DNA of 64,000 bases from Planctomycetota bacterium. Its GTDB lineage: Bacteria > Planctomycetota > PLA2. The translations under genes were made by a program, and so were the position numbers. The notes under the pieces are model-generated. The model searched no databases and was not told the origin of the DNA. It saw nothing but the letters and a program-made list of their open reading frames with translations. The stretch lies in NCBI GenBank assembly GCA_021776735.1, contig JAJFFH010000028.1:1-64000 (forward strand), given 5' to 3'. Shown piece after piece: positions 7,391 to 16,947 of the stretch. The first letter of the stretch is position 1; every line of letters starts with the position of its first letter.

Positions 7391-8644
7391 ATGACCGGAC
7401 CCAAGAAGAACCTCGTGCTCGGCGCCGCCGTTTCGGGACGCGATATCGAATCGTATAGGTGGAACGAGCTCCCGCAGGGCTTGAACCCCGCCGACTTTGA
7501 ACGGGTCGTACTCTGTCTCGCTTCGGCCCCTATGCGGGAACAGGTGCCAAACATCCCACCGGATCAGGTGTTGTTTCGGATGTTCGCGAACCCCAAATCC
7601 GAGGTCATCGTCATCGGATCGCCGCGCGGCAACCTGTATGGCACGAGCCCGTTGTGCCCCGTCTGGTCCCCGTATCAGCCCAGGTTCATTGAAGCCGAAA
7701 GCCGTCGCATCGAGAACGTCGATGAACGGCTGCGCCCGTACTTCAAGCTAGTTGACCGAACGTCCTGGCACATCGAAACGAATCAGGTAGGCGTGCACGC
7801 AGGGTACAAGGACGTGCTGCACCCCGGGGGCGGCGGGGCCCTGACCGCTACCGTCACCCCGATCGCCACGAATTTGGCCGGCGAGTCGATCGCCATGCAC
7901 CTGCGCATGCAGAGCAGGGGCCTCGTCGATACCCACACTCACGTCACGTGGCTCCCCAGCCCGACCCGCGGCGACATCGAAGAGGCGGTACTTGTAGCGT
8001 TGAAGTCGCTGTTTGGGATCTCCAACACGCTAGAGCCGCCGTCGTGGCTCTCCGATTACCCGCTTCCGACTCATGAGCCAATCCGCGCGAAGATCGACGC
8101 GCTCCAGGCCGATGCAGAACGCATCGCCGCCGACCTCCGTCAAGCGGAGGCGGACCTTGAGAATGCCTCACGGTTCTCGAAGCTCCTGTGCGAGACGGGC
8201 GACGAGTTGCGAGACATCGTGTTGGACGCCCTGGCTGAGCTAGGTGCAGAAGTCGAAAACCTCCCCGACCTTCATAAGGAAGATGGTCGTTTCAAGGACC
8301 CGTACGATCGAAACGCGATCGTCGAAGTCAAGGGCGTTACCGGTTCACCGAAGCGCAAGGACGTGCGTCAGTTGCACGACTGGGTCTCCGACGCCGACGA
8401 TGACTGGGTCGGTCGTGGAGTCCTGATCGTCAATCCGCGCCTGTCGATCCCGCCGACCGCGCGGGAGGACGTATTCCCCGACGATTGCGTGAAGGCTGCC
8501 GATCGCTACGGATACTGCATCGTCAACACGATGCAGCTGTACCACGCCCTCCAGCGGCAACAGGGCGGCGACTTCGACCGCCGCGAGTTCTGGGACGCGA
8601 TCATGAGCTGCGAGGGCGCGTGCGCGCTGCCGGGACTCGCTTGA
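7391..8644 (+). CDS. Hypothetical protein with C-terminal restriction-endonuclease-like domain
   Basis: This 417-residue soluble protein lies directly downstream of the tRNA. The N-terminal half is not recognised. Residues about 225-265 form a coiled coil (IRAKIDALQADAERIAADLR), and a segment at about 275-320 looks like a PD-(D/E)XK nuclease core: LGAEVENLPDLHKEDGRFKD, then DRNAIVEVKGVTGSPKRKDV, where the E-V-K triplet would be the catalytic half-motif. Such coiled-coil plus REase-fold proteins are frequent in mobile islands and defence loci, but the specific activity is unproven. Its 3' end overlaps the C-terminal part of the oppositely oriented integrase remnant. Confidence 0.6.
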   Translation: MTGPKKNLVLGAAVSGRDIESYRWNELPQGLNPADFERVVLCLASAPMREQVPNIPPDQVLFRMFANPKSEVIVIGSPRGNLYGTSPLCPVWSPYQPRFIEAESRRIENVDERLRPYFKLVDRTSWHIETNQVGVHAGYKDVLHPGGGGALTATVTPIATNLAGESIAMHLRMQSRGLVDTHTHVTWLPSPTRGDIEEAVLVALKSLFGISNTLEPPSWLSDYPLPTHEPIRAKIDALQADAERIAADLRQAEADLENASRFSKLLCETGDELRDIVLDALAELGAEVENLPDLHKEDGRFKDPYDRNAIVEVKGVTGSPKRKDVRQLHDWVSDADDDWVGRGVLIVNPRLSIPPTAREDVFPDDCVKAADRYGYCIVNTMQLYHALQRQQGGDFDRREFWDAIMSCEGACALPGLA

Positions 8645-9167
8645 CTATCGCCTCGTAAAGAATGCTCTGCATTGCGCGTGCGGCACGGATTCGATCGTCG
8701 GCGCACCAGTGAGCGTAGCGCATCGTCGTCTGGATCGAGGAGTGACCGAGTAGGCGCGATACAGTGTGCAGCGGGACGCCGTTCTAGATCACGAGCGACG
8801 CGTAGGTGTGGCGCAGATCGTGGAACCGGAGCGACGCCGCCTTGAGCGTCGGCAGCGCCTCGCACGCCTTCACTGCCTTCTTGAAGTCGCGCCGTACGGC
8901 TTGCACGCTCCACAAAGAGCCGCACTTGTCTTGAAAGACCGGGTCGTCGCCGTCGATCCTTCGCGTCTGGGAGGTGCGTACGGCCTTCAGGCGGGCGACC
9001 AGGTCGTCCGGCAGCGGCAGCGGACGTCCGCGCTTCGTCTTACTGTTCTCCGCGCGGACGAAGACCTCCGCGCGCTTTCCAATGCACGTCGCGCCAGCGG
9101 GGCGCTGCGAAATCGCTACAATCCGGAAGCCAACGTGGCACTTCAGGGAGAAGCAGGATGACCACAA
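8601..9167 (-). pseudogene. Tyrosine recombinase/integrase remnant with in-frame stop
   Basis: Read on the minus strand, this region encodes the catalytic part of a phage-type integrase: KTKRGRPLPLPDDLVARLKA, then FHDLRHTYASLVI with the HxxR box. A TAG stop at 8784-8786 follows, and the same frame continues with NGVPLHTVSRLLGHSSIQTT and MRYAHW, the final active-site region. The frame then runs on to TGA at 8601-8603, overlapping the convergent gene. The N-terminal arm-binding and core-binding domains are missing upstream. The truncation plus amber codon make it non-functional unless the stop is suppressed or a sequencing error. Confidence 0.85.
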
Positions 9168-10219
9168 CCGAGCCGACGTTCGGACAACTTGAGCCGGTAG
9201 AATTGCGCACCGCGTGGGAGCGCGAGGACAGCCACTTTACGCCGTGGCTTGCCGAGAAAGACAACCTCCATTTGCTTGGCCGCACCGTTGGTCTCGACCT
9301 GGAGTTGCAGGCGCAAGAGCAGAGCGTCGGACTGTTCCGGGCTGACTTGTTGTGCAAGGACACCTCCGATGGCTCGTTCGTCCTGATCGAGAACCAGATC
9401 GAGAGAACGGACCACACGCACCTCGGCCAGGTGATCACCTACGCGGCCGGGCTGGACGCGGTGACGGTGGTGTGGATTGCCAAGCGGTTTACCGAGGAGC
9501 ATCGCGCCGCGCTGGATTGGCTGAACGAGGTTTCGCACGAAAACATCCGCTTTTTTGGACTTGAGGTCGAGCTGTGGCGAATCGGTGAGTCGCCGGTCGC
9601 GCCGAAATTCAACGTCGTCGCGAAACCCAACAACTGGTCCAAGAGGGTTCGCGAGGTCGCGACCGGCGGCGCATCGACAGGACACCAGTCGTTTCGTCAG
9701 GAGTTCTGGGCCGGGTTCCTCAATCATCTCGAGGTCGAGGGCAGCAGTCTGTCGAGAAACCGCACGCCAAGCCGGGATCACTGGATGAACTGGGGCGTTG
9801 GCAAGACAGGATTCCACCTGGCCGGCGTCGTCGGGTTCCGCGATGGGTACATCATGGCCGAACTCGTGGTGGACTGCGCTGACGGACCGGGCCCGTTCGA
9901 ATCACTGCGCCGCGACGACGAGCGCATCAGACAGGAACTTGGGTGTGCCATCTCATGGGACTACAGCGACGACCGCCGCCATAACTACGCCCGGGTGCGG
10001 CGCGAGGGAGTCGATCCCATGGACCGGAATCAGTGGCCGGACCTGTTTTCGTGGTTGAAAGAGAAGCTCGAGGCGCTGGATCGGGCGTTCCGGGGGGCGC
10101 GTCGCTCGGATCGGGGAGCCGATCTAGTCTCCCGAATCGGCCGGTGCCTACATCAGCCGGCTGGTCTTGCTGCCACGGAGGTCGTCGAGGAACTCGGACG
10201 CGGGATCGACGCCGGTTAA
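9158..10219 (+). CDS. DUF4268-type protein with PD-(D/E)XK-like N-terminal domain
   Basis: This 353-residue protein has an N-terminal nuclease-like region (FRADLLCKDTSDGSFVLIEN, giving a D...E-x-Q pattern, about residues 65-95) and a second half typical of DUF4268 proteins (RQEFWAGFLNHLE; DDERIRQELG; WPDLFSWLKEKLEALDRAF). The family often accompanies mobile and defence loci; its biochemical role is not settled. A TACAAT box (9117-9122) and GGGAG (9145-9149) sit upstream of the ATG at 9158. The last ~45 residues read antisense through a helicase fragment, so the natural C-terminus has probably been replaced by a deletion junction near 10110. Confidence 0.7.
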   Translation: MTTTEPTFGQLEPVELRTAWEREDSHFTPWLAEKDNLHLLGRTVGLDLELQAQEQSVGLFRADLLCKDTSDGSFVLIENQIERTDHTHLGQVITYAAGLDAVTVVWIAKRFTEEHRAALDWLNEVSHENIRFFGLEVELWRIGESPVAPKFNVVAKPNNWSKRVREVATGGASTGHQSFRQEFWAGFLNHLEVEGSSLSRNRTPSRDHWMNWGVGKTGFHLAGVVGFRDGYIMAELVVDCADGPGPFESLRRDDERIRQELGCAISWDYSDDRRHNYARVRREGVDPMDRNQWPDLFSWLKEKLEALDRAFRGARRSDRGADLVSRIGRCLHQPAGLAATEVVEELGRGIDAG

Positions 10220-10411
10220 GAGGAGATGATTGCGCGCGCGGGTGCACGCTACATACAGGAGGTGGCGCTCGGTGTCGTAGACATCCTCGAGGTCCGCATC
10301 GTCGGCAATCGCCTCCATGCGGCTCTGGAGCAGGATCGCGTGGTCATCGCCCGGAGCAACTACGGAGACAGGGAGTTCTTGGCCAGTCGGTGGATCGCCA
10401 TGAACAACGGA
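10148..10411 (-). pseudogene. C-terminal fragment of a UvrD/Rep-type helicase
   Basis: On the minus strand, 87 codons ending in TAG at 10148-10150 contain the last motifs of a superfamily 1 helicase: SRMEAIADDADLEDVYDTER, HLLYVACTRARNHLLLTG and DPASEFLDDL, the conserved motif VI (VACTRAR) and tail. No start codon or upstream ATPase motifs exist, since the frame runs into unrelated sequence and a dispersed repeat at 10454. It overlaps the antisense tail of the DUF4268 gene. This is a scar of a larger gene lost from the island. Confidence 0.8.
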
Positions 10412-10453
10412 TCATAGTCATGATCTCTGGAGTGCAGCAAGCGACTTCCCAAG

Positions 10454-10470
10454 CATCGCCGTCCGTTTTC
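10454..10470. repeat. Dispersed repeat, intergenic copy
   Basis: CATCGCCGTCCGTTTTC lies between the helicase fragment and the end of the SNF2 helicase gene, at the right-hand edge of the decayed island. Confidence 0.8.
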
Positions 10471-10526
10471 TGCGTTCATGAATCGGACCTTTTCGAAAGG
10501 CGCCCGCTCTCCTCGGCCCCGCGCTC

Positions 10527-13500
10527 TCAACCCTCCAGCAGCGCCGCCAGATCGTCTCTTGTGATTTTGCGGAGGAGATTGCCGTCGCTGGTGTCGGCGC
10601 CGACGATGGCGTCCGCGAGGTCTCTTTTTTGGGCTTGCAGTTCCAGCACGCGTTCCTCGATCGTGTCGCGGGTGACCAGGCGGTAGACGTTGACCACCGA
10701 CTCCTGGCCGATACGGTGGGCGCGATCCACGGCTTGGCGTTCGACGGCCGGGTTCCACCACGGGTCCAATAGGAAAACGTGGTCGGCGGCCGTGAGGTTG
10801 AGGCCGGACCCGCCCGCCTTCAGGCTGATCAGGAACAGCGGCGGGCCCGCTTCGTCCTGGAACGCGCGTACGATCTTGTCGCGACGGCGGCTCTTGCCGT
10901 CGAGGTAGGTGTAGGGAATCTCAAGCGCGTCCAGCCGTTCCTTGAGCAATACAAGCAGCGACGTGAACTGTGAGAAGACCAGCGCCTTGCGGCCCGTCTC
11001 CGCGACTTCCGTCAGGCGTGGCAGCAACGTGTCGAACTTCGCGACAGGCTGTCCGCGGCACTCGTCGTCGAGCAGGCCGGGGTGGCACGCGGCCTGGCGC
11101 AATCGCAGCAGCGCTTCCAGCACATGCATGCGCGAGCGGTCAATCCCTTCGGTGTCGATTCGGCCGAGCAGCGCGTCGCGGTAGTAGGCGAGCAACTCGT
11201 CGTAGCCGCGCCGCTGCTTGGGGCCCATCTCGCAGAAAAGGACGGTTTCCTGGCGCGCGGGGAGTTCCGGGAGCACCTGTTCCTTGGTGCGGCGCAAAAG
11301 AATCGGGCGCATGATCCGCGTGATCCGCTCGCGGAACGCGCCGTCGTTTCCGCGGCTGTTTTTGGCCCACGCCGCGTGCGTCTTGCGCGGGCCGAGCAGG
11401 CCGGGATTGAGAAACTCCATGATCGCCCAGAGGTCGCCGAGGTGGTTCTCGACCGGTGTGCCGGTGAGCGCGAGCCGATGATCGGCGTTCAAGAGGCGTG
11501 TCGCCTTCCAGGCCTGGCTGGCCGGGTTCTTGACCGCCTGCGCCTCGTCGAGGATGGCGTATCCGAACGAAACTTCCTTGAGCCGGTCGATGTCGCGGCG
11601 CAAGACGCCGTAGGTCGTAACCACGAGGTCGTAATCGGGAATGCGCGCCGGATCCCGCTGCGACGCCGGCCCGGCGTACTCAAGCACGGAGAGCGACGGC
11701 GCGAACCGCCGCGCCTCCTCGATCCAGTTCCACACAACCGACTTCGGCGCGACGACCAGGGCCGGCCTGCGTTCGGATTTCTTGCGCGCGCTTCGGTGGT
11801 GCAGCAGATGGGCGAGCACCATGACGGTCTTGCCGAGTCCCATGTCGTCCGCCAGGCAGCCGCCAAGGCCGACCTTCCCGAGAAACCGCAGCCAGCCGAG
11901 CGCGTCCTCCTGGTAGGGGCGGAGCTTGCCCTTGAACCCGCGGCCGGCCTTGCGCGGTCGGATGCCGTCGAACCGCGCGAAGCCGTGGCGCACGCGCGCG
12001 AACTCGGCATCGGTATCGACCGACGCCTCCTGCTCGGCCAGCAGCGCGTCGAGCAGCCACGCCTGGTTGCGGTGAAAGCGCAGTCCCTTGTCGGTGTCTC
12101 GGCCAAGCTCCGGCAAGAGCGCAAACCTTGCGCCAAGACCGTCCGGCAACAGGCCCACCCTGCCGTTGTCGAGCCGGATCGTCTCCCTGCCTTTTCGCAA
12201 GGACTCGAGGAGCCGCGGGATGCCGACGAACTCGTCGCCGAAACGGACGCCGCCCTCGAGGTCGAACCAGTCGATGCCCGAGGTCACCTGAAACGAGAAC
12301 TCATCCGGCTCCACCCAGCCCAAAGCCCCGGTTTCAACCGTCCAGCCTTCCCGCGCGAGCGTTCGCACGATGGCGTGCGTTTGGACCGCCGGTAATGTTG
12401 CCGTCACAACGTCGCTTCGTCTGCCCGGCGTGGCCCCCAGTTCGAGCAGTCTTGCCAACAATGCACGTTCCGCGTCGAAGTCGCGCGGGTACGTCGTGCC
12501 CGTCGCGGAATCGACAGCGTGGGAAGCGCCGGACTCCGGCTTGATCTCCGTTTCACCATAGCGAAACGACACGAAGCCCGAGATCCGGTCCGCGTTGGGG
12601 GGCACGTACTCGGGGCCGTAGTAGCGGTGGGGCGGTGGCTGCAAGTTGAGGAGGGGGCGTGGGGGCACGGTTGTGTGGTCCGCGGCAGGCGGCAGGCCGC
12701 CCTCCAGCGGGGCGCCCGGGTCTTCGAGTAGCCGTGCGACAAGGGTCGCGTGCGCCTCCGGCGGCAGCTCGAGCGTGCCGATGCGCCGGAGCGGCTCCGC
12801 CCAGCGCCAGCCCCCGGCGTAATCGACCTCGACCAACTCGTCTCCGAGAACCATCAGGCCGCATTCGCACAGGATCCGCGGCTCGTGAGCCGGTACGCGC
12901 CGATCGCCGCGCGCATAGACCCCCGTGAGCCGCACACCGGACTCGTCGTCGCATTCGAGCCGCATCGAGAAGCGGTAGGAGCCATCCGTGTCGCAGGCGA
13001 GCGGCTCGTCCTCGATACCGTCCGCGGTGCTGACGTACAGACAGTCGGCCCGGGCGGCCGCGATCAGGAGTTCGCGTGTTCTCGGTCCTTGCAGGAGATG
13101 CGGCATGCGCCCGTCCCAGACAGGTGTCCCGCCGTCCCACCCGTAGGGGACGTACTCGGGGGTGCCACCCGCGGCTGCGCAAGCGAACCACTGCGCGCTC
13201 TGTTGGTCGAAGCGTGGCTGGTCGCGTCCGGGCGGGAGATACTTGGGCACGGACCAGCCGCCGTTCTTGAGCTGGCGGCGGAGCATCGCCCGCACCGCGA
13301 GCGCACCGTATTGCATCGTCGAGTACGGGCACAGCACGAGAACGGCGCGGACCGTCGCGCCGGGCACGTCGGCCCAGGGATCCCGCGAGGACGGCGCGTC
13401 GAAGTCGTCGAGTCGAGTTGGCCAGTCGGGAGTTCTGTCGGCTCCCAAGCTGTCGCGCACGACATCGGCGATGGCGCACAGTGTCGCGAACTCGTGCTTG

Positions 13501-13739
13501 CACGGCTCCCGCCGCGCGGCAGGGCAAGGGCAGTAGGAAGACATCTTCCCGGCGGCGGCGTTGATTTCGATCTCGACGCAATAAACGCGCGAGCCCTCCA
13601 CGTACGCGACGAACCGCTCGGGTTCGACGGTGGTCAGCTCGACCCGTCCTTCGTGGTAGTACGCCCGCCCGCGTTCGATCACGCCGTCCGAAAAGCCCTG
13701 GCCCGCGGCCTGCAATGCGTCGATCCAGTCCGGTTCCAT
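10527..13739 (-). CDS. SNF2-family helicase with SWIM zinc finger
   Basis: This 1070-residue protein has an N-terminal SWIM zinc-binding motif (YCPCP...EPCKHEF, Cys70, Cys72, Cys80, His82), a long central region of about 500 residues, and a complete SNF2 ATPase. The ATPase shows Walker A in DDMGLGKTVMVLAHLL, a DEAQ box in ILDEAQAVKNPASQAW, TGTPVENHLGDLW, and the C-terminal lobe ending LDPWWNPAVERQAVDRAHRI. Bacterial SWIM-SNF2 proteins are DNA translocases thought to remodel nucleoprotein or RNA polymerase complexes; the target here is unknown. The ATG at 13739 has GAGGA upstream. It is transcribed away from the GNAT/HEAT genes in the same direction, separated by about 70 bases. Confidence 0.9.
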   Translation of the reverse strand: MEPDWIDALQAAGQGFSDGVIERGRAYYHEGRVELTTVEPERFVAYVEGSRVYCVEIEINAAAGKMSSYCPCPAARREPCKHEFATLCAIADVVRDSLGADRTPDWPTRLDDFDAPSSRDPWADVPGATVRAVLVLCPYSTMQYGALAVRAMLRRQLKNGGWSVPKYLPPGRDQPRFDQQSAQWFACAAAGGTPEYVPYGWDGGTPVWDGRMPHLLQGPRTRELLIAAARADCLYVSTADGIEDEPLACDTDGSYRFSMRLECDDESGVRLTGVYARGDRRVPAHEPRILCECGLMVLGDELVEVDYAGGWRWAEPLRRIGTLELPPEAHATLVARLLEDPGAPLEGGLPPAADHTTVPPRPLLNLQPPPHRYYGPEYVPPNADRISGFVSFRYGETEIKPESGASHAVDSATGTTYPRDFDAERALLARLLELGATPGRRSDVVTATLPAVQTHAIVRTLAREGWTVETGALGWVEPDEFSFQVTSGIDWFDLEGGVRFGDEFVGIPRLLESLRKGRETIRLDNGRVGLLPDGLGARFALLPELGRDTDKGLRFHRNQAWLLDALLAEQEASVDTDAEFARVRHGFARFDGIRPRKAGRGFKGKLRPYQEDALGWLRFLGKVGLGGCLADDMGLGKTVMVLAHLLHHRSARKKSERRPALVVAPKSVVWNWIEEARRFAPSLSVLEYAGPASQRDPARIPDYDLVVTTYGVLRRDIDRLKEVSFGYAILDEAQAVKNPASQAWKATRLLNADHRLALTGTPVENHLGDLWAIMEFLNPGLLGPRKTHAAWAKNSRGNDGAFRERITRIMRPILLRRTKEQVLPELPARQETVLFCEMGPKQRRGYDELLAYYRDALLGRIDTEGIDRSRMHVLEALLRLRQAACHPGLLDDECRGQPVAKFDTLLPRLTEVAETGRKALVFSQFTSLLVLLKERLDALEIPYTYLDGKSRRRDKIVRAFQDEAGPPLFLISLKAGGSGLNLTAADHVFLLDPWWNPAVERQAVDRAHRIGQESVVNVYRLVTRDTIEERVLELQAQKRDLADAIVGADTSDGNLLRKITRDDLAALLEG

Positions 13740-13810
13740 GCCGATCCTCGATTTGTCCTTGGTCTCCGACGTTCGCGCGTCGGCGTCGAGTGTATCCCGG
13801 GGCCGTGACG

Positions 13811-14602
13811 CTACGGCGCCCAGACAAACGGGGTCACTGTCGCCAGCGCGTCAAAGCCGCGGCGTTCCAGGATTGGGCGACTTGTCGGGCGGCAATCGAC
13901 GGTCATATACCGGTAGCCCGCATCGCGCGCGACTTGAAGGCGCGCGGCGACCAGCGCCGTATAGCAGCCCTTGCCCTCGTGTGCCGGGTGCGTCATGCCG
14001 CCCCACAGACCGGCGAACGGGCAGTCCGGGGGGAGTCGCAGCCATGCGGCGCTCGCGAGCCGATCGTGCGCGCGCAGAAAAAACATGCGCAACGCGCTCG
14101 GGTCCGCCCGGTATTCGTCCGCCAGCGTGCGCGCCAGCCACTCGCCCTTCTCCGCGTCGTCGCTGCCGTAGACCTCTTCTCGCAGCGCGGCGATTTCGAC
14201 GAACCGTTCCGGATTGACGATCTCCTCGACGGCATAGCCGTCCGGCAACGGGTGCGCATGAAACGAACGCGCCAGCGGAAACACCATCAGCGTCTCCTCC
14301 TCCGCGGGCTGAAATCCGGCGTGGAGCAGACGGACGGCGAGATCTTCGGGCCGGTCGTAGTCGTACAGTTTCCACTCAAACGCCTTGCGGCGCTCCTGGA
14401 AGTACGCGACCTGCCGCGCGATCGTTTTGTCCGCCGTGTCGGCGTTGCAGTCCGAGTACAGCACGGCGTTTTCGTGCTCGTTGGAGCCGGGACCGACGAC
14501 GCGAAAAACATCGCCGTCCGTTTGCCACAAGAAAGCGGGGTCTTCGCCCTGTCGCTTCTGGCGCACCTGCGCATCGTAGGTCGTCCTGATTTCGCCGAGC
14601 AT
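13811..14602 (-). CDS. GNAT-family N-acetyltransferase
   Basis: This 263-residue protein has a C-terminal GNAT fold: the acetyl-CoA-binding motif A region AGLWGGMTHPAHEGKGCYTA with the G-K-G turn, followed by the helix LVAARLQVARDAGYRYMTVD and the closing NxxxxxxxERRGF-like PTSRPILERRGFDAL. The acceptor substrate is unknown. The N-terminal ~120 residues may be a second, degenerate GNAT-like lobe. Two copies of the dispersed repeat lie inside the gene in opposite orientation (14330-14340 encoding LAVR, 14509-14526 encoding TDGDV). TACACT ends six bases before the ATG, fitting a leaderless start. It lies 28 bases downstream of the HEAT gene, same strand. Confidence 0.8.
   Translation of the reverse strand: MLGEIRTTYDAQVRQKRQGEDPAFLWQTDGDVFRVVGPGSNEHENAVLYSDCNADTADKTIARQVAYFQERRKAFEWKLYDYDRPEDLAVRLLHAGFQPAEEETLMVFPLARSFHAHPLPDGYAVEEIVNPERFVEIAALREEVYGSDDAEKGEWLARTLADEYRADPSALRMFFLRAHDRLASAAWLRLPPDCPFAGLWGGMTHPAHEGKGCYTALVAARLQVARDAGYRYMTVDCRPTSRPILERRGFDALATVTPFVWAP
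14330..14340. repeat. Dispersed repeat, variant intragenic copy
   Basis: ACGGACGGCGA in the GNAT gene; the following base is G rather than T, so the core ends one base early. Coding strand gives Leu-Ala-Val-Arg. Confidence 0.55.
14509..14526. repeat. Dispersed repeat, intragenic copy
   Basis: CATCGCCGTCCGTTTGCC in the GNAT gene, opposite in orientation to the copy at 14330. The coding strand gives Thr-Asp-Gly-Asp-Val. Confidence 0.75.
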
Positions 14603-14630
14603 TTGGAAAGTGTATGTGGGGGCCCGGGGG

Positions 14631-16840
14631 TTACTCGTCCTCGATGATCTCGAGGAGCTGCTTTATGTAGTAACGAACCATCTCGTGGGGGCTGTCGAGA
14701 TGTTTTTGGAGATCGGCCCTGGCGAAGGCGGCGGCAGTGCCAATTCGTTTGAGGGCGAACGCAGCGGTGTTTGCCGTTTCGGTGGCGCTGGTGGGCTCGC
14801 TCAGTCCGTCCAGCAGGGCGGGGACCACTTCTGCGGCGTTCTTGCGGGCCCACCAGAGTGATTGTGCGGCCAGGACGCGTACCTTTCGGGACCGGTCTTG
14901 CAGCGCCATCCGCAGTAGCGAGACATCATGTTTTTCGAGGGCCCCGAGGACCGGGATGATCGCCAAACGCGTGGTCTCGCTGGCGCGCGGATACAGATCC
15001 TTCAGGGCCAGGAGTGCGGTCGGTCCCGCTTCGGCGAGTGCCTCCGCCGCGTCGCTCCGTACGGCGTCGTTCGGATCCAGGAGCATTCGGACGAGCAGCG
15101 AACATCGTATCGACCGATGGCGACGATCGCCTCCGTGACAGCCGCCGGAGTAGGGTGGCTGCCCGACCGTCGGCGCAGGATCTCCAGCCGCCGCGAAGTC
15201 TTAAACAGCGCCGGGAGTGCCGCCGTCCCACCGGCCTTGTAGCGGGCGATCGCCTTCGCGGCTGCCACGCGCTCGTACTTGTCACCGTGCTTCAGCCCCC
15301 GAACGAGAGCGGCCAACGCGATGTCGCGCGGTGCCAGCGCAATCGCCGCGCGAAGTCGGACGGTGGGGTCCTTGTCGGTGAGCAGATTCGCGAGGGTGTC
15401 TCTCGTCGCGTCGTTGAGTTTCTTGATTCGGCCCAGCGCGCGCGCGGCTCCCGCGCGGACGCGCTTGTCCCGGCTGCGTAGGGCGTCCAGGATTGCGGGC
15501 AGCGCCGCGGTGCCGATACGACCGAGCGTATCGGCGATATTGTCTTGCGCGTACCGACCGCTCCGTGCGAGCGCTTTCACCAGCGCCGGTGCTGTGTCCG
15601 CGGCGCGCGGACCCATGGCGCCGAGCGTGTCCGCCGCGGCGAGCCGCAAGAACGTGGACGCGCCGAGGAGTTCGATCAGGTCGGGAATCGCCTTCGCGGC
15701 TTTTTTGCCGTGCCGTCGCAGCCCCCGTGCCGCGTTGCGCCTCACCGTCCAGTCGTGGCTGCGAAGCGCCTTGATCAACGCCGGGATGGCGGCTTCGCCC
15801 TGCTCGGCCAGTGACTCGGCAGCCTCGGCGCGGACCCTTAGGCTGGGGTCGTCAAGTGCCTCCTCCAGCGCACGCCGTAGTTCGTCGCTTTGGAACTTCA
15901 TGTCGCCCAACACGTCCGCCGCGTTTTCGCGCACCAGTGGGCTGTCGTGTTGCAGCGCCTTGATAAGCGCGGGCACCGCGCCCGCGCCGGTGTCGCGCAA
16001 GGCGAGCTGGTAGCTGAAGTGCGTCTCCTCGACCTCGTCTCCGAGCGCGGCGATGATCAAGGGCACGGCCTTCACGCCCATGGCACCCAGCGCGCGGGCG
16101 GGGCTGAAATCGGTACGGCCTCTACGCCGGCGTCCCGCCTGGGCGACGCCCGCCTCGTGAATCCGCGCGATCATGATCGGGGCCGCGTCAATGGCCACGG
16201 GTCCGAGGTTCTCGATGACGCAGGTCAGCGGGAGCCGACGGCCCCACGGCAGTTTCTCGCTGCGCAGGATCTCGAGGATCGCGGGGAGCGCGGGGGCCGC
16301 CGCCTTGTCGAGGTCGCGAAGAATCCAGGCCGCCGTGTCTGCCCGGTGGTCGTCGTTGCCCGAAAGCCAGGCGATCAGCGTAGGAAGCGCGTCCCTGGCC
16401 ACGGGTCCCATCGCCTCGAATACCTCCATGGCCGCCGCGGGCAGCTTGGGCCGCGGCAGTCCGGACACGTTCGTATCGACGATCCGCAACAGCTCCGGCA
16501 CGGCCGGTGCCGTGTGCGTGGCCAGCTTCTCGAGCACCCGCAGCGCCCGCAGTTTTTCCACAGCGGCTCCATTGCGCAAGATCGCAACAAGGCCGGGCAC
16601 CGCCGCCTTGCCGAGTCCGCGCAGTCGGTCCACCGCAGCCTTGCGCTCCGCGCGGGTGCCTCCGCACAGCGTTTCCAGCAAGCGCGCCGGGTCGTCCGGG
16701 GCGGGGTCCGCGGCCTTCCCGGTGAGCGCACCGTCTTTCCCACGAGCGAGCGCGGTGCGGCGCTCCGGGGACGAATCCGTGCCCCAAACCAGAACCCACA
16801 CGAGCCCCGCCGCGAAGAGAAGTCCGACCGAGATCCGCAC
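14631..16840 (-). CDS. Exported HEAT-repeat protein, frameshifted near 15097
   Basis: The gene starts with GTG at 16840, giving a signal or anchor segment (residues 5-20) and then about fifteen HEAT/PBS-lyase-type repeats of ~35 residues, each with a pattern like AIPALIKALRSHDWTVRRNA and ARGLRRHGKKA. Near 15097 the frame breaks: the upstream frame runs into 35 junk residues and a stop at 15002, while HEAT repeats resume in another frame (DPNDAVRSDAAEALAEAG) and continue to the true end at 14631. Adding one base at the junction restores a continuous repeat. So this is either a one-base deletion mutation or a sequence error. HEAT solenoids mediate protein binding; no enzyme motif is seen. Confidence 0.75.
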
Positions 16841-16865
16841 GTCCTTGAGCCTACCCGCCCGGAAA

Positions 16866-16883
16866 CATCGCCGTCCGTTCGCT
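16866..16883. repeat. Dispersed repeat, intergenic copy
   Basis: CATCGCCGTCCGTTCGCT in the 107-base divergent gap between the HEAT-repeat gene and the M23 peptidase gene. Confidence 0.85.
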
Positions 16884-16947
16884 TCCTCGGGTGTGGTCCC
16901 GAATCGTGCAATTCACGTCCGACGGCGGATTCGTTTCCAATACCGGC

